This document shows positions 19,625 to 29,907 of a DNA stretch of 64,000 nt, piece by piece. Below the pieces are notes generated by a model, which saw nothing but the letters and a program-made list of their open reading frames with translations, had not been told where the DNA came from and searched no databases. Positions within the stretch are counted from its first letter, which is position 1. Every line of letters starts with the position of its first letter. This DNA is from Sphingopyxis sp. (GTDB lineage Bacteria; Pseudomonadota; Alphaproteobacteria; Sphingomonadales; Sphingomonadaceae). A program made the translations under genes and the position numbers. The DNA lies in assembly GCF_016463645.1 (NCBI RefSeq), contig NZ_JAEMQX010000002.1, positions 1-64,000 of the forward strand, in the 5' to 3' direction.

Positions 19625-21223
19625 GTGCGGATTGGTGTCGATGTCGGGGGTACGAACACCGATGCGGTCCTGATCGACGGGCGACACGTCGTCGCGTCGA
19701 CCAAGAGGCCGACGAGCGCCGATGTCAGCGCGGGCGTCACCGCGGCGATCAGCGACCTTCTTGGCGAGGCCGGGATCGCTGCGAGGGCGATCGGCGCCGT
19801 CATGATCGGCACGACCCATTTTACCAATGCGCTGGTCGAACGCCGCCGCCTCGACCGGGTCGGGATCATTCGCCTCGCAAGCCCATCGGGTGAGGCCCTC
19901 CCTCCGCTCACCGGCTGGCCCGAGACCCTCGCCCGGCAGATCGAGGGCGCGACATTCCTCCTTCGCGGCGGCTATGAGGTCGACGGGCGCGAGATTTCGC
20001 CGCTGGACGAGGCGGGACTTCGCACCGCCGCGCAGGCCTGCCGCGACGAAGGGATCACAAGCATCGCCGTGAGCTGCGCCTTCGCGCCGGTCAACGCCGC
20101 GATGGAAGAGCGCGCCGCCATGCTCATCGCGGACGCCCACCCCGCCGCCCGCGTGAGCCTTTCACACAGCGTCGGACGCCTTGGCCTGATCGAGCGGGAA
20201 AATGGCACCATCATCAACGCGGCTCTCGCGACGCTCGCCGTGCAGGTAGTGTCATCGCTCGGAGAGGCGCTCGCAGCGCTCGGGATTTCAGCGCCGCTAT
20301 ATATTTCGCAGAATGACGGAACGCTGATTTCGGCTGCGGAAGCGGCACGCTATCCGGTGATGACGATCGGTTCCGGTCCGACCAACAGCATGCGCGGCGC
20401 GGCCTTTCTCACCGGGGTGGACAATGGCATCGTCATGGACGTCGGCGGCACGACATGCGACATCGGTGTCCTCGCGAACGGATTTCCCCGCGAGTCGTCG
20501 ATCGCGGTCGACATCGGCGGGGTTCGTACCAATTTCCGCATGCCCGACATCCTCGCGATCGGTCTCGGCGGCGGCACCCGCATCCGGCTTGGTGCCGGAG
20601 ATGATGATTTCGTGATCGGGCCGGACTCTGTCGGGTACCAGATCACCGAGGACAGTTACCTCTTCGGCGGTGCGACGCTGACCGCCAGCGATATCGCGGT
20701 TGCCGCCGGCAAGGCCGCGTTCGGCGACGCCGCCAGACTTCCCGACCTCGCGCCATCGCTGCGCGACGCGATTGTCGCCCGTATCCAGACAATGCTCGCG
20801 GACGGTATCGACCGCATGAAAACCGCGTCGGGCGACGCAACGATCATCGCGGTGGGTGGCGGTCACTTCCTGATCGAAGACGACATCAAGGGGGCGGCAA
20901 GGGTGGTGCGACCCGAACATGCCGCGGTCGCGAACGCCGTGGGGGCTGCGATCGCCCAAGTCGGCGCGCAGGCAGAGCGGATCGTCGATTATGATGCCGA
21001 GCCGCGCCCGCTCGCACTCGAGCGCATGCGCGAAATGCTTCTGGCGCGCGCCGTCGCCGCCGGCGCGACGAAAGACAGTGTGGAGATCGTCGACATGGAC
21101 GAGGTCTTCCTCTCCTACCTTCCCGGCCGCTCGGCGCAAATCCGCATGAAGGCAGTCGGTGACCTTGCCGAAGACGCGAGCCTCGCCAATGCGGCGTTCA
21201 CGGAGACGCGTCATGCGCATTGA
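19625..21223 (+). CDS. Hydantoinase A/oxoprolinase-family protein
   Basis: RIGVDVGGTNTDAVLIDG, GTTHFTNALVERRRLDRVGIIRL, VMDVGGTTCDIGVL. ORF open from 19565; GTG at 19625 preceded by GAGGGAG. Confidence 0.88.
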   Translation: MRIGVDVGGTNTDAVLIDGRHVVASTKRPTSADVSAGVTAAISDLLGEAGIAARAIGAVMIGTTHFTNALVERRRLDRVGIIRLASPSGEALPPLTGWPETLARQIEGATFLLRGGYEVDGREISPLDEAGLRTAAQACRDEGITSIAVSCAFAPVNAAMEERAAMLIADAHPAARVSLSHSVGRLGLIERENGTIINAALATLAVQVVSSLGEALAALGISAPLYISQNDGTLISAAEAARYPVMTIGSGPTNSMRGAAFLTGVDNGIVMDVGGTTCDIGVLANGFPRESSIAVDIGGVRTNFRMPDILAIGLGGGTRIRLGAGDDDFVIGPDSVGYQITEDSYLFGGATLTASDIAVAAGKAAFGDAARLPDLAPSLRDAIVARIQTMLADGIDRMKTASGDATIIAVGGGHFLIEDDIKGAARVVRPEHAAVANAVGAAIAQVGAQAERIVDYDAEPRPLALERMREMLLARAVAAGATKDSVEIVDMDEVFLSYLPGRSAQIRMKAVGDLAEDASLANAAFTETRHAH

Positions 21224-22319
21224 GCGGGAAAGCGAACTCCAGGATCTGGCGCGCGGCGCCGCATTTCTTGGATCGGGCGGCGGCGGCGATCCCTATTACA
21301 GCCTGCTCCTTGCGGAAGCAGCGCTCGCTCGCCGGGGTGCTTTCGAGCTTGTCCCGCTTTCCGAAATCGCGGACGATGCCCTGCTCGCGCCATGCGGGTG
21401 GATCGGGGCGCCGACCGTATCGGTCGAAAAGCTCCCCAATGGCAGCGAAGCCGTTGCCGGACTGCGCCGGCTCGAGGAGATCATGGGACGACCTATCGAT
21501 GCCGTTCTGCCCATCGAAATCGGCGGCGGCAATGGCCTGGCTCCGCTGATCGCCGCCGCCGAACTCCGCATTCCCGTCGTTGACTGCGACGGCATGGGGC
21601 GTGCCTTTCCCGAATCGCAGATGGCAATCTTCAATATTCGCGGTCTCTCGGCCTGCCCGTCAGTGCTGACAGCCGCCGACGGTTCGCTGAATGTCATAAA
21701 TACCGAAGACAATCTTGCGCACGAGCGGGCAGCTCGCGCGCTCGCCGTTTCGCTTGGCGGCATCGCACATATGGTCGAATATCCGCTGAGCGGCGCCGAG
21801 GCGCGGCAACATGCGGTGCCCGGGAGCATCACCGCGGCCATTGCCGTCGGCCGCGCAATACGCGAGGCACGCGCCGCCGGCGAAGATCCGTTCGAAGCGC
21901 TTGGCGCGGCGCTCGAGGCCACTGGCCTGTATCCGCATTGCTTCACCCTCTTCGACGGCAAGATCGTCGATCTTGAACGCGAAACATGCGAAGGCTTCTC
22001 GGTCGGCCGCGTGACGATCGAGGGGTTCGGCGACGGGTCGCGCATGGAAGTCGAGTTTCAGAACGAGAATCTCGTCGCGAAGCGCGACGGCAAGATTCTC
22101 GCGATGGTCCCCGATATCATCACGCTCATGGACCGCGACACCGCCGATACCATCACTACCGAGAAGCTCAAATATGGCCAGCGCGTGAAAGTCATCGCCG
22201 CGGCCGCGCCCGCGATATTGCGCGACGACCAAGCGCTTTCCTTCGTGGGGCCGCGCGCCTTCGGCATGGCGTTCGACTTTGCGCCCGTCGAAACACTCAA
22301 CCTGTCGGAGACCGCATGA
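21213..22319 (+). CDS. DUF917-family protein
   Basis: FLGSGGGGDPYYSLLLAE, PIEIGGGNGLAPLIAAAELRIPVVDCDGMGRAFPESQM, characteristic of DUF917. Confidence 0.88.
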   Translation: MRIERESELQDLARGAAFLGSGGGGDPYYSLLLAEAALARRGAFELVPLSEIADDALLAPCGWIGAPTVSVEKLPNGSEAVAGLRRLEEIMGRPIDAVLPIEIGGGNGLAPLIAAAELRIPVVDCDGMGRAFPESQMAIFNIRGLSACPSVLTAADGSLNVINTEDNLAHERAARALAVSLGGIAHMVEYPLSGAEARQHAVPGSITAAIAVGRAIREARAAGEDPFEALGAALEATGLYPHCFTLFDGKIVDLERETCEGFSVGRVTIEGFGDGSRMEVEFQNENLVAKRDGKILAMVPDIITLMDRDTADTITTEKLKYGQRVKVIAAAAPAILRDDQALSFVGPRAFGMAFDFAPVETLNLSETA

Positions 22320-23581
22320 GCGCAGCGCCCGGTGGCAATTATGCAAGCGGGCGGCTGCCCGAGGAACTGACCATCCCCGGCTGGCGGGTCGCGCTGATCA
22401 TCGCGAGCTTCACCTTTTCGCTGCCCGGCTTCCTCAACAATGCGCAGGCAGGCCTCGCGCTTGGTCTGAACTCGGCGGTCCTTGCCGCGCTCTGCGCAGG
22501 GTTCATCCTGTGCGCGGGCGCCTGCCTCACCGCGGTAGTCAGCGTACGGACGCGCCTCACCACCTACACGCTCGTGCAGCGATCCTTCGGGCTTTGGGGT
22601 GCAGCGCTCGTCAATATCGTCATCGCCATCATACATTTCTGCTGGTTCGGCGTGAATGTGTCCTTCTTCGGCGACGCGATGGTCGCCGCCGCGCGGCAGG
22701 GTTATGGCTTCCCCGGGGATTTCAACCTGTTCGTGGTCGTGGGCAGCGTCATCATCACCCTGTCCACCATCTGGGGTTTCAAGACGCTCGACCGGCTCGC
22801 CATGATCGCCGTGCCCTTCGTCGGCGTCATCCTGATCGCGCTCTGCGTTTCCGCCCTCGGCGATAATCCCGCCCCCGACCTCGGCCCCGTGGCCGCGCCG
22901 CCGGCGCCGATGAGCTTCGGCATCGCTCTCTCCTCGCTCGTCGGTGGCAATCTGCTCACGGTCGCGGCCATGCCCGACCTATCGCGATTCATCCGCACCG
23001 AAAGAGGAGCGGTGTCGGCCATGTTGCTGTCCTTTCCCTTCTGCGCGCCCGTGATCATGCTGGTGTCGGCGCTGATCGCGCTCGCGACGGGTCAGACCGA
23101 CATCATGATGCTCGTCGTTGCGATGGGGTTCGGCGTCCCCGCGCTTGCGATGCTCGTCCTATCGGTGTGGACGATCAACGCGCTCAACCTCTACTCGGCC
23201 GGCCTGTCGATGGCAGCGACCTTTCCCCGGCTCAAGCAGGGCGTGATCATCATCGTCGGCGGGGCCATCGGCTGCCTCTTCGCACTTCTCGGGATCATCA
23301 ACGGCTTCATCCCTTTCCTGATCGCGCTCGGGCTGATCATCCCGCCGATCGCAGCCATCTATGTGATCGACGGCTTCATGACCTTTCGCGGCCTGGAAGA
23401 CGTCCCGATGGTGCCGGTGCGCTGGGAAGCGATCGGCGTCTGGCTCGGGAGCCTCGCGGTTACGCTACCCGCGACGCGCGCCGGCTGGACGCTGACCACG
23501 GTACCCGCGCTCGACGCCACATTGCTCGCGGCCTTCGCCTATCTCGCCGTGCTGCGCCTCGGCCGGAGACGAAGCGCGTGA
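22316..23581 (+). CDS. NCS1-family (cytosine permease/CodB-like) transporter
   Basis: 12 TM; SFTFSLPGFLNNAQAGLALGL; ATGA overlap with DUF917 gene. Confidence 0.85.
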   Translation: MSAAPGGNYASGRLPEELTIPGWRVALIIASFTFSLPGFLNNAQAGLALGLNSAVLAALCAGFILCAGACLTAVVSVRTRLTTYTLVQRSFGLWGAALVNIVIAIIHFCWFGVNVSFFGDAMVAAARQGYGFPGDFNLFVVVGSVIITLSTIWGFKTLDRLAMIAVPFVGVILIALCVSALGDNPAPDLGPVAAPPAPMSFGIALSSLVGGNLLTVAAMPDLSRFIRTERGAVSAMLLSFPFCAPVIMLVSALIALATGQTDIMMLVVAMGFGVPALAMLVLSVWTINALNLYSAGLSMAATFPRLKQGVIIIVGGAIGCLFALLGIINGFIPFLIALGLIIPPIAAIYVIDGFMTFRGLEDVPMVPVRWEAIGVWLGSLAVTLPATRAGWTLTTVPALDATLLAAFAYLAVLRLGRRRSA

Positions 23582-24447
23582 GAATCGTCGCCGCGAGCCT
23601 CTGGCTCATTCTCGCACTGCCACTGCCGTTGGCAGCGAGCGAGGTTCCCGCTGCCACGCCCTACGCCATGCCCGAAACCGAGATCTGGGACATGCGCGCC
23701 GCGACCGGCCGAACCTATCGCATCTTCGTCTCGCGCCCCGTCGGCGCACCGCCAGAAGCCGGCTATCCGGTCCTCTATGTACTCGATGGCAATGCGATGT
23801 TCGCCGGCTTCGCCGAGGCGCGGCGCATCCAGGGATTTGGCGGCCGCGATCTCGACAAGATGATTGTCGTCGGCATCGGTCATCCCGGCGAACAGGTTTA
23901 TGATCCGCGCCGGATGGAAGATTTCACTGCACCGATCGCTGCGCCCGAACTCAAGCAACTCTACGCGAAATATCCCTCGGGCGGTCGCGATGCGTTTCGG
24001 GCTTTTCTTCTCGACGAACTCAAGCCCTCGATCGCGAAGCGCTACAGGGTGCATCCTCGGCGACAGGCATTATATGGCCATTCGCTCGGTGGATTGTTCG
24101 CGCTTCATCTCTTCTTTTCGCATCCGGGCGCCTTCGACACGATCATCGCGGCAAGCCCTTCGATATGGTGGGACGATCAGGCGATCCTCGCCGAAGAATC
24201 GCGATGGCGCGTCCGCGCGGCGGAGGGCGGCGCCATCGCGCGCCGGACGCGGCTGTTGGTGATCGCGGGCGAATATGAGACCGAAGGCTCGATCGCGCAG
24301 GACAGCGCGGCACTCGCGGCGCGCCTCGCGCCGCTGTCGGGCCAGGGGCTGCGCAGCGAATATCTCCTGCTCGACGGCGAGACGCATGTCACCGTGCCGC
24401 ATCGCTCGATTACCGTCACGATGCGGTCGGTGATGCGCTGGCCCTGA
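23578..24447 (+). CDS. Secreted Fes/IroE-like alpha/beta hydrolase (paralogue of 2411-3280)
   Basis: YPVLYVLDGNAMFAGFAEARR, ALYGHSLGGLFALHLFFSHPGAFDTIIAASPSIWW; GTG start overlapping the upstream stop. Confidence 0.85.
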   Translation: MRIVAASLWLILALPLPLAASEVPAATPYAMPETEIWDMRAATGRTYRIFVSRPVGAPPEAGYPVLYVLDGNAMFAGFAEARRIQGFGGRDLDKMIVVGIGHPGEQVYDPRRMEDFTAPIAAPELKQLYAKYPSGGRDAFRAFLLDELKPSIAKRYRVHPRRQALYGHSLGGLFALHLFFSHPGAFDTIIAASPSIWWDDQAILAEESRWRVRAAEGGAIARRTRLLVIAGEYETEGSIAQDSAALAARLAPLSGQGLRSEYLLLDGETHVTVPHRSITVTMRSVMRWP

Positions 24448-26181
24448 TTATCGGGCGGCACCCTCCCAGTTGCCGAACACGGGCCTGCCCTTGAAGACGG
24501 TGACAAGCACCTTGGCCTTCGAAACCTCATGGACCGGCAGCTTGAAGATATCCTTGTCGAGCACGACCAGGTCGGCGCTCTTGCCGACCTTGATCGAGCC
24601 GGTCACGTCCTCGAAGCCGTTCACATAGGCGACGTTGATCGTGTGACTGGCGATCGCTTCCTCGAGGCCGATGCCCTCGGCGGGAAGCAGCGGCTTCGCA
24701 TTCGGGTCGCCCGCCGTGCGCCGCGTCATCGCCACCTCGATCCCTTCCAGCGGATTGGCGCCGCCGACCGGCCAGTCGGCACCGTAGGCGAGCTTGCCGC
24801 CGGCGCGCACGATGCTGCCGGCGGGATAGATATAGGTTGATCGCTCTGGACCGATCGCCGCGACGGTGAGGTTCATATAATCGTACCAGGATGCCCATGT
24901 CGGCTGGAACTGCGCAAAGGTCGACAATTTGCCGAAGCGCGGCTGATCGGCGGGATCGACGACATTCATATGCGTGATCATATGGTGCGTCGGCCTGGCG
25001 CCGTTCACCGTGCGCGCCGCCTCGACCGCGTCGAGCGAGATCCGCACGCCGCCGTCGCCGATCGCGTGCAGGAAGGCGTGCATGCCCTTGCCGTCCACCG
25101 CGGTTACCGCCTGCTTCAGCACCTCGGGAGCGATCTGCGGCGTGCCGCGCTCGTCGCCACTGTTTTCATAGGGAGCGATCATGAGGGCGGTCTTTTGCGG
25201 TATGACGCCATCGACATAGAATTTGACCGTGTGCGTCGGAATGCCGAGACCGTTGGCACGCTCGGCCGCCCGCAGCAGCCCCGGGAACTGCTCCAGCCCC
25301 TGCTCATTCTTCCATTTGAGCGACACGGTGACATGGCTCGTGAGCTTTCCCGCGTCGAGCACGGCCTTGTAGGCGTCGACCATCGCGCTGCCGCCGTCAT
25401 CCTCATATTCGACGCCGGCGTCGTTCCAACTCACGATGCCGAGGCTGTTGAAATGGTCGGCGACGTAAAGGATCGAGTTCTGGATTTCGCTCGCGGATGG
25501 CGGCGGGATCATATGCTTTACAAGATCCATGGCTGCCTCCTGAAGGCTGCCGACCGGCTCGCCCGTCGCGGGATCGCGGTCGATCGTTCCGTTCGCCGGG
25601 TCCTTCGTCGCACGGGTGATATTCGCGACCTCGAGCGCTTTCGAATTCAGCCAGTAGGTATGTCCGCCGGTCGATTCGAAGATGAGCGGCCGCGCGATCG
25701 TGACCTGGTCGAGCAATTCCTTGCGCGGGATGCCGTTCGGCGGAAACAGCGCGTCGCTCCAGCCAATGCCATAGACCGCGCCATCGCCGGGCGCGGCGGC
25801 GACGCATTTCGTGATCAGCGCCTGATAATCGGCGATCGTCTTCCCGTCCTGGAGCGGGCAGCGCGAACGCGACAGGGCGCCGAACAGCGGATGAACGTGG
25901 GCGTCACCGAATGCCGGAAGCACAAGCCTGCCTTTAAGATCGACCGTCTTCGTCGCGGCGCCGCGCAATTTACCAATGGCGGCGCTGCTGCCCACCGCAG
26001 CGATCTTGCCATCCTTGACCGCGACGGCCTCGGCCCATGGCTGCCCGCTCTCGACGGTATAGACGCGCGCGTTGATCAGGATCAGATCCGCGCCTGCCTT
26101 GTCTGCGGCGTAAGCGGCACCGCTTGCAGAGAGAAGCAGAGCAGCGGCGATGGCGGTGGCGGCAAGCTTCGACATGTTCAC
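24448..26181 (-). CDS. Secreted amidohydrolase family protein (COG1574, YtcJ-like)
   Basis: VLPAFGDAHVHPLFG, HAIGDGGVRISLDAVE, KLAYGADWPVGGANPLEGI. Confidence 0.9.
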   Translation of the reverse strand: MNMSKLAATAIAAALLLSASGAAYAADKAGADLILINARVYTVESGQPWAEAVAVKDGKIAAVGSSAAIGKLRGAATKTVDLKGRLVLPAFGDAHVHPLFGALSRSRCPLQDGKTIADYQALITKCVAAAPGDGAVYGIGWSDALFPPNGIPRKELLDQVTIARPLIFESTGGHTYWLNSKALEVANITRATKDPANGTIDRDPATGEPVGSLQEAAMDLVKHMIPPPSASEIQNSILYVADHFNSLGIVSWNDAGVEYEDDGGSAMVDAYKAVLDAGKLTSHVTVSLKWKNEQGLEQFPGLLRAAERANGLGIPTHTVKFYVDGVIPQKTALMIAPYENSGDERGTPQIAPEVLKQAVTAVDGKGMHAFLHAIGDGGVRISLDAVEAARTVNGARPTHHMITHMNVVDPADQPRFGKLSTFAQFQPTWASWYDYMNLTVAAIGPERSTYIYPAGSIVRAGGKLAYGADWPVGGANPLEGIEVAMTRRTAGDPNAKPLLPAEGIGLEEAIASHTINVAYVNGFEDVTGSIKVGKSADLVVLDKDIFKLPVHEVSKAKVLVTVFKGRPVFGNWEGAAR

Positions 26182-26378
26182 TCCCGGGAAATCGGCGGCA
26201 CAACCGAGAATGCGACGCCATGTTCGAATCTGGAAATCCGGTCACGGCCGCAGCGATAGCACCGTACCCGCCGGTGGGATGCCGACCCTGATCGCGTCTG
26301 GCTCGACCGCCCGGCAGCGGTGTCCCCCCGGAAGCCCCCATTCAACATCAAGCGGCGCACCGCGCGAACCCCGATTGA

Positions 26379-26404
26379 GGGTAAATATATCGGAAGACGG
26401 GTAA
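26379..26404 (-). promoter_or_regulatory. TTACCC-type box pair facing the amidohydrolase gene
   Basis: Minus strand CTTACCCGTCTTCCGATATATTTACCC; GGGT at 26379 and 26399 (20 bp). Confidence 0.55.
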
Positions 26405-26458
26405 GTATGACCGGAATTGTCGCAAGCCGCCCGCAATGTCGGCGACGCGGCGACGCGC

Positions 26459-26482
26459 ACCCATTTTCCCGCTCCATTACCC
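26459..26482 (+). promoter_or_regulatory. TTACCC-type box pair facing the MocR gene
   Basis: ACCCATTTTCCCGCTCCATTACCC; ACCC at 26459 and 26479 (20 bp). Confidence 0.55.
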
Positions 26483-26552
26483 TTTGCGCCGCTTCCGGCG
26501 GGAGGCTGCCGTTGGATATATCTTCCCGTGGAGGCAAGCGGCGGGAGGTTCG

Positions 26553-28001
26553 ATGTTTCAGAATTGGTCCATCGACCTCGGCGACCGACTCGATCGTGAT
26601 CGCCGCGATTCGATTCAGCTCCGGATCATCAGCGCCATCATCCATGATATCGAGCGCGGCGCGCTCGCGTCGGGCACCTATCTTCCGAGTAGCCGCGATC
26701 TCGCCCGGACGCTTGAACTCAACCGTAAGACGGTCGTTCTCGCCTATCGCGACCTGATCGCCCAAGGATGGCTGACGAGCCACAGCACACGCGGAACGTC
26801 GGTCGCATCCGACCTCCCCGATTCCGGCCGGACCCTGCCGGGCGCGATCGCTCAGCCCGGCGACGTGTCCTACGGCTTTGCCGCGCTGCCGGACCGCGCG
26901 CTTGCCCTGCCCGAATGCCCCGGCATCCGCCTCGACGAGGGAACGCCCGATGGCCGCCTGTTTCGCTACAACCTCCTCGTGCGCAGCTACCGTTCGGCGG
27001 CGCACCGGCTCGCGCGCGAGAACGGCTTTCGGTATCGGGACCCGAGGGGTGCCGAAGCGCTGCGCATCGCGATCGCCGACATGCTGCGCTCGGGACGCGG
27101 CATGGATATCGGCAAGGACAATGTCTGCATCACCCGCGGAAGCCAGAATGCCATCCATCTCTCCTGCCAACTCCTGCTTCGACCCGGCGATACGGTGCTC
27201 GTCGAGGAACTCACCTATGAGCCGGCGGTCGCCGCCATGCGCGCACTCGGTGCCGAGGTGCTGCCGGTGTCGCTCGACGATGGCGGGATCGATATCGACG
27301 ACGTCGCAGCGGCCTGCCGGCTGCGACGGGTGCGCGCGGTGTTCGTTACGCCGCATCACCAGTTTCCGACCACGGTCGTCATGCGCCCCGAACGACGCCT
27401 CCGCCTCGTCGAGCTCGCGCGCCTGCACGGCTTCGCGATCATCGAGGACGATTACGACCACGAGTTTCATTTCGAATCGCAGCCACACCTGCCGATCGCA
27501 TCCTACGCGCCCGCCGAGACCATCTATGTCGGATCGATGTCGAAGCTGCTGCTTCCGACGCTGCGGTTGGGATTTGCGGTCGCCCCGCGCCCGGTGATCG
27601 ACGCCCTAGCCCATCATGTCTCGATCACCGACGGCATGGGCAATGCGCTCGAGGAGGAAGCGGTCGCCCATCTGATCGCGAAAGGGGATCTGCAGCGCCA
27701 TGTGCGAAACACGCGGCAGGTCTATGCGGAACGGCGCACCGCCTTTGCCAATAATATCGATGATCTTCTCGGCGACCGTGTCGAGTATCGCCTTCCGGAG
27801 GGGGGCCTCGCCTTCTGGCTCCGCTTCCGGAGCGATATCGGGGTGATCGAACGCCGAGTTGCCGGGGCTGGGCTGCGCATCGCATCGTCGGAAAGCTACC
27901 GTCAGCGGGACAGCGCGCCAAACGGTCTGCGCATCGGCTTCGCAAGCATGGATGAAGAGGAGCAGCGGACGGCGCTTCACCGTCTCGGTGCCGCATTATG
28001 A
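26553..28001 (+). CDS. MocR/GabR-type regulator (GntR wHTH + aminotransferase domain), copy 1
   Basis: SGTYLPSSRDLARTLELNRKTVVLAYRDLIAQGWL plus PLP-fold Y.P...YVGSMSKLLLPTLRLGF. Confidence 0.93.
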   Translation: MFQNWSIDLGDRLDRDRRDSIQLRIISAIIHDIERGALASGTYLPSSRDLARTLELNRKTVVLAYRDLIAQGWLTSHSTRGTSVASDLPDSGRTLPGAIAQPGDVSYGFAALPDRALALPECPGIRLDEGTPDGRLFRYNLLVRSYRSAAHRLARENGFRYRDPRGAEALRIAIADMLRSGRGMDIGKDNVCITRGSQNAIHLSCQLLLRPGDTVLVEELTYEPAVAAMRALGAEVLPVSLDDGGIDIDDVAAACRLRRVRAVFVTPHHQFPTTVVMRPERRLRLVELARLHGFAIIEDDYDHEFHFESQPHLPIASYAPAETIYVGSMSKLLLPTLRLGFAVAPRPVIDALAHHVSITDGMGNALEEEAVAHLIAKGDLQRHVRNTRQVYAERRTAFANNIDDLLGDRVEYRLPEGGLAFWLRFRSDIGVIERRVAGAGLRIASSESYRQRDSAPNGLRIGFASMDEEEQRTALHRLGAAL

Positions 28002-29128
28002 AGGTCCGGGACAGGATGAATGACATGACCACAAACAGAACGGCACCTCGTACCGGAAGCCGGACAATCGTCGGGCTGCACCGCTGGCTCGGCCTCGGGG
28101 CCGCGGCGATCTGGCTCGTGCAGGCGTTGACCGGGATCCTGCTTGCCTTCCATTTCGAGGCCGAGGACGCGCTGCTGACGACGCGCCATACGCCGACGAA
28201 CCTCGCGTCGATCGAGCGCCGGATTGACGATATCGCTGCGGCGGGCGGCGACGCCAAGGTCCACTGGATATGGACGACCGCCGGACTTCGCGATCGCTAC
28301 ATCATCTTCTTCGCCGCCGCCGACGGCGGCGATCGCAAGGCCTATATCGACGGGGCGGGCACGATCCTGCGCGACCGGAAGGCCGACGACTACAGCTTCC
28401 TCGCCCTAACTCGCGAGATACATCTCACGCTGGTTGCCGGGCCGACCGGACACTGGATTCTCGCCGCCGCGGGCCTTCTTCTCGTCACCAACCTCGTCTT
28501 CGGTCTCGTCGCGGCGTGGCCGCGACGCGGTGGCTGGCGTGGCGCCGTCGTACCGCGCGGCCGGACGGCCTCGCGCGCGGGACTCTATTCCTGGCACCGG
28601 GCGATCGGCCTTTGGGCGGCGCTCCCCGCGATCGTCATCGCCGGAACCGGCGCCCTGATGCTTTTCGAGGAGCAGCTGCGCACTGCCGTCGGCGCCGCGG
28701 AGGTCAGCCTGCCAGCCAACCCCGCGGCGGGCAGGCCCGTCGGCTTCGCCGCCGCCGCGCGCGCAGCCGTCGCGGCAATCCCCGGAAGCCGGTTCGTCGG
28801 GACGACACTGCCCTCGCGCGAGGATGCAAGCTATTACGTCTGGCTGCGCGCGCCCGGCGAACTCTATCGCGGCGGCTATGGCGGCAGCCTTGTCGTCGTG
28901 AATGCGAATAACGGCGATATCCGGGGCGCCTGGCCCGCGACCGACGCCGACGCGGCGTCGGCCTTCGTCGGTTCTCTCTATCCGCTTCATACGGGCGAGG
29001 GCATCGGGCTGGCAGGCCGGATTCTGGCGCTGGCGATCGGGGTCTGGCTTGTGGTCATGATCATTCTCGGCTTGCTCCTGTGGTGGCGCAAAAAGCCGCG
29101 CGGACGAGCGAGGCGCAGCACGAGCTAG
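27998..29128 (+). CDS. PepSY-associated TM protein (ferric-reductase-like)
   Basis: LHRWLGLGAAAIWLVQALTGILL, SWHRAIGLWAALPAIVIAGTGALMLFEEQLR; ATGA overlap with MocR gene. Confidence 0.88.
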   Translation: MKVRDRMNDMTTNRTAPRTGSRTIVGLHRWLGLGAAAIWLVQALTGILLAFHFEAEDALLTTRHTPTNLASIERRIDDIAAAGGDAKVHWIWTTAGLRDRYIIFFAAADGGDRKAYIDGAGTILRDRKADDYSFLALTREIHLTLVAGPTGHWILAAAGLLLVTNLVFGLVAAWPRRGGWRGAVVPRGRTASRAGLYSWHRAIGLWAALPAIVIAGTGALMLFEEQLRTAVGAAEVSLPANPAAGRPVGFAAAARAAVAAIPGSRFVGTTLPSREDASYYVWLRAPGELYRGGYGGSLVVVNANNGDIRGAWPATDADAASAFVGSLYPLHTGEGIGLAGRILALAIGVWLVVMIILGLLLWWRKKPRGRARRSTS

Positions 29129-29144
29129 CCGCAAAGGACCCGTC

Positions 29145-29171
29145 TTACCCTTTGCGCATCGCCACTTACCC
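29145..29171 (+). promoter_or_regulatory. TTACCC-type box pair
   Basis: TTACCCTTTGCGCATCGCCACTTACCC (21 bp apart). Confidence 0.55.
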
Positions 29172-29266
29172 AAAGACCCTGCTGACCCTGCGGCCGCTTT
29201 ATGCTGTCTTCGGCCCGGGAAGATTCGGTGCATAGGTGCCGGTTTCAGTCAGGGAGGTTTCGAAAC

Positions 29267-29896
29267 ATGCAGAAATTCACGATGAAACTCTGGACGGTGG
29301 CGGCAGGCGCCGCGGCCGCGACGACGATGGCGGTACCCGCCGGAGCGATGGCCGACCCTAACGCCCCGACCTCGCCGGTGCCGAGCGACTTCGTCTATCC
29401 GACGGGCTTCGACAAGGCGCTTTCGCTCATGCTTGCCGGCGAAGGCGGCGAGAATGGCATCGGTTCGCACCGCGTCTGGCCGACCCTCTCTTTCCCGGCG
29501 CTTACGACCGAGCAGATCCGGAAATCGCTCAGCGGAAACACCCTCGCCATTCCCTATCATTATGCGCACCAATATGGCGCCGATGGCCGGGTCGGCGGCT
29601 ACAACATCCGCTACGATCCGACCGATCTCAAGAAATGCCCGAAGACCGAGATCCCCGGTGACGGCCTTCTCCTCTATGAAGGCGTCTGCAGCGCACAGGT
29701 GAAGGAACCGGTCACGGGAAACTGGAAGGCCGAGGACAACAAGCTGTGCGTCGATGTCGCCTGGGCCGGCAAGTCCCAGATCACTGGCTGCTATACAATG
29801 TTCTTTGTGATGGATAGCGTCGCCATGGTGAAGCCCGACGGGACCGTCTCGGGCAAGGCGCATGCGCTCAAAAAGGGTGCGGCGCCCGATATGTAG
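29267..29896 (+). CDS. Secreted protein of unknown function
   Basis: Signal peptide; no family recognised; good RBS-like GGGAGG. Confidence 0.75.
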   Translation: MQKFTMKLWTVAAGAAAATTMAVPAGAMADPNAPTSPVPSDFVYPTGFDKALSLMLAGEGGENGIGSHRVWPTLSFPALTTEQIRKSLSGNTLAIPYHYAHQYGADGRVGGYNIRYDPTDLKKCPKTEIPGDGLLLYEGVCSAQVKEPVTGNWKAEDNKLCVDVAWAGKSQITGCYTMFFVMDSVAMVKPDGTVSGKAHALKKGAAPDM

Positions 29897-29907
29897 GGAC
29901 CGGCCGT

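Noticed and set aside
24970-27488. Overlapping ORFs 24970-26259 (+) and 26178-27488 (-)
   Set aside because: Antisense shadows of the amidohydrolase and MocR genes; they also cover the box-containing promoter.
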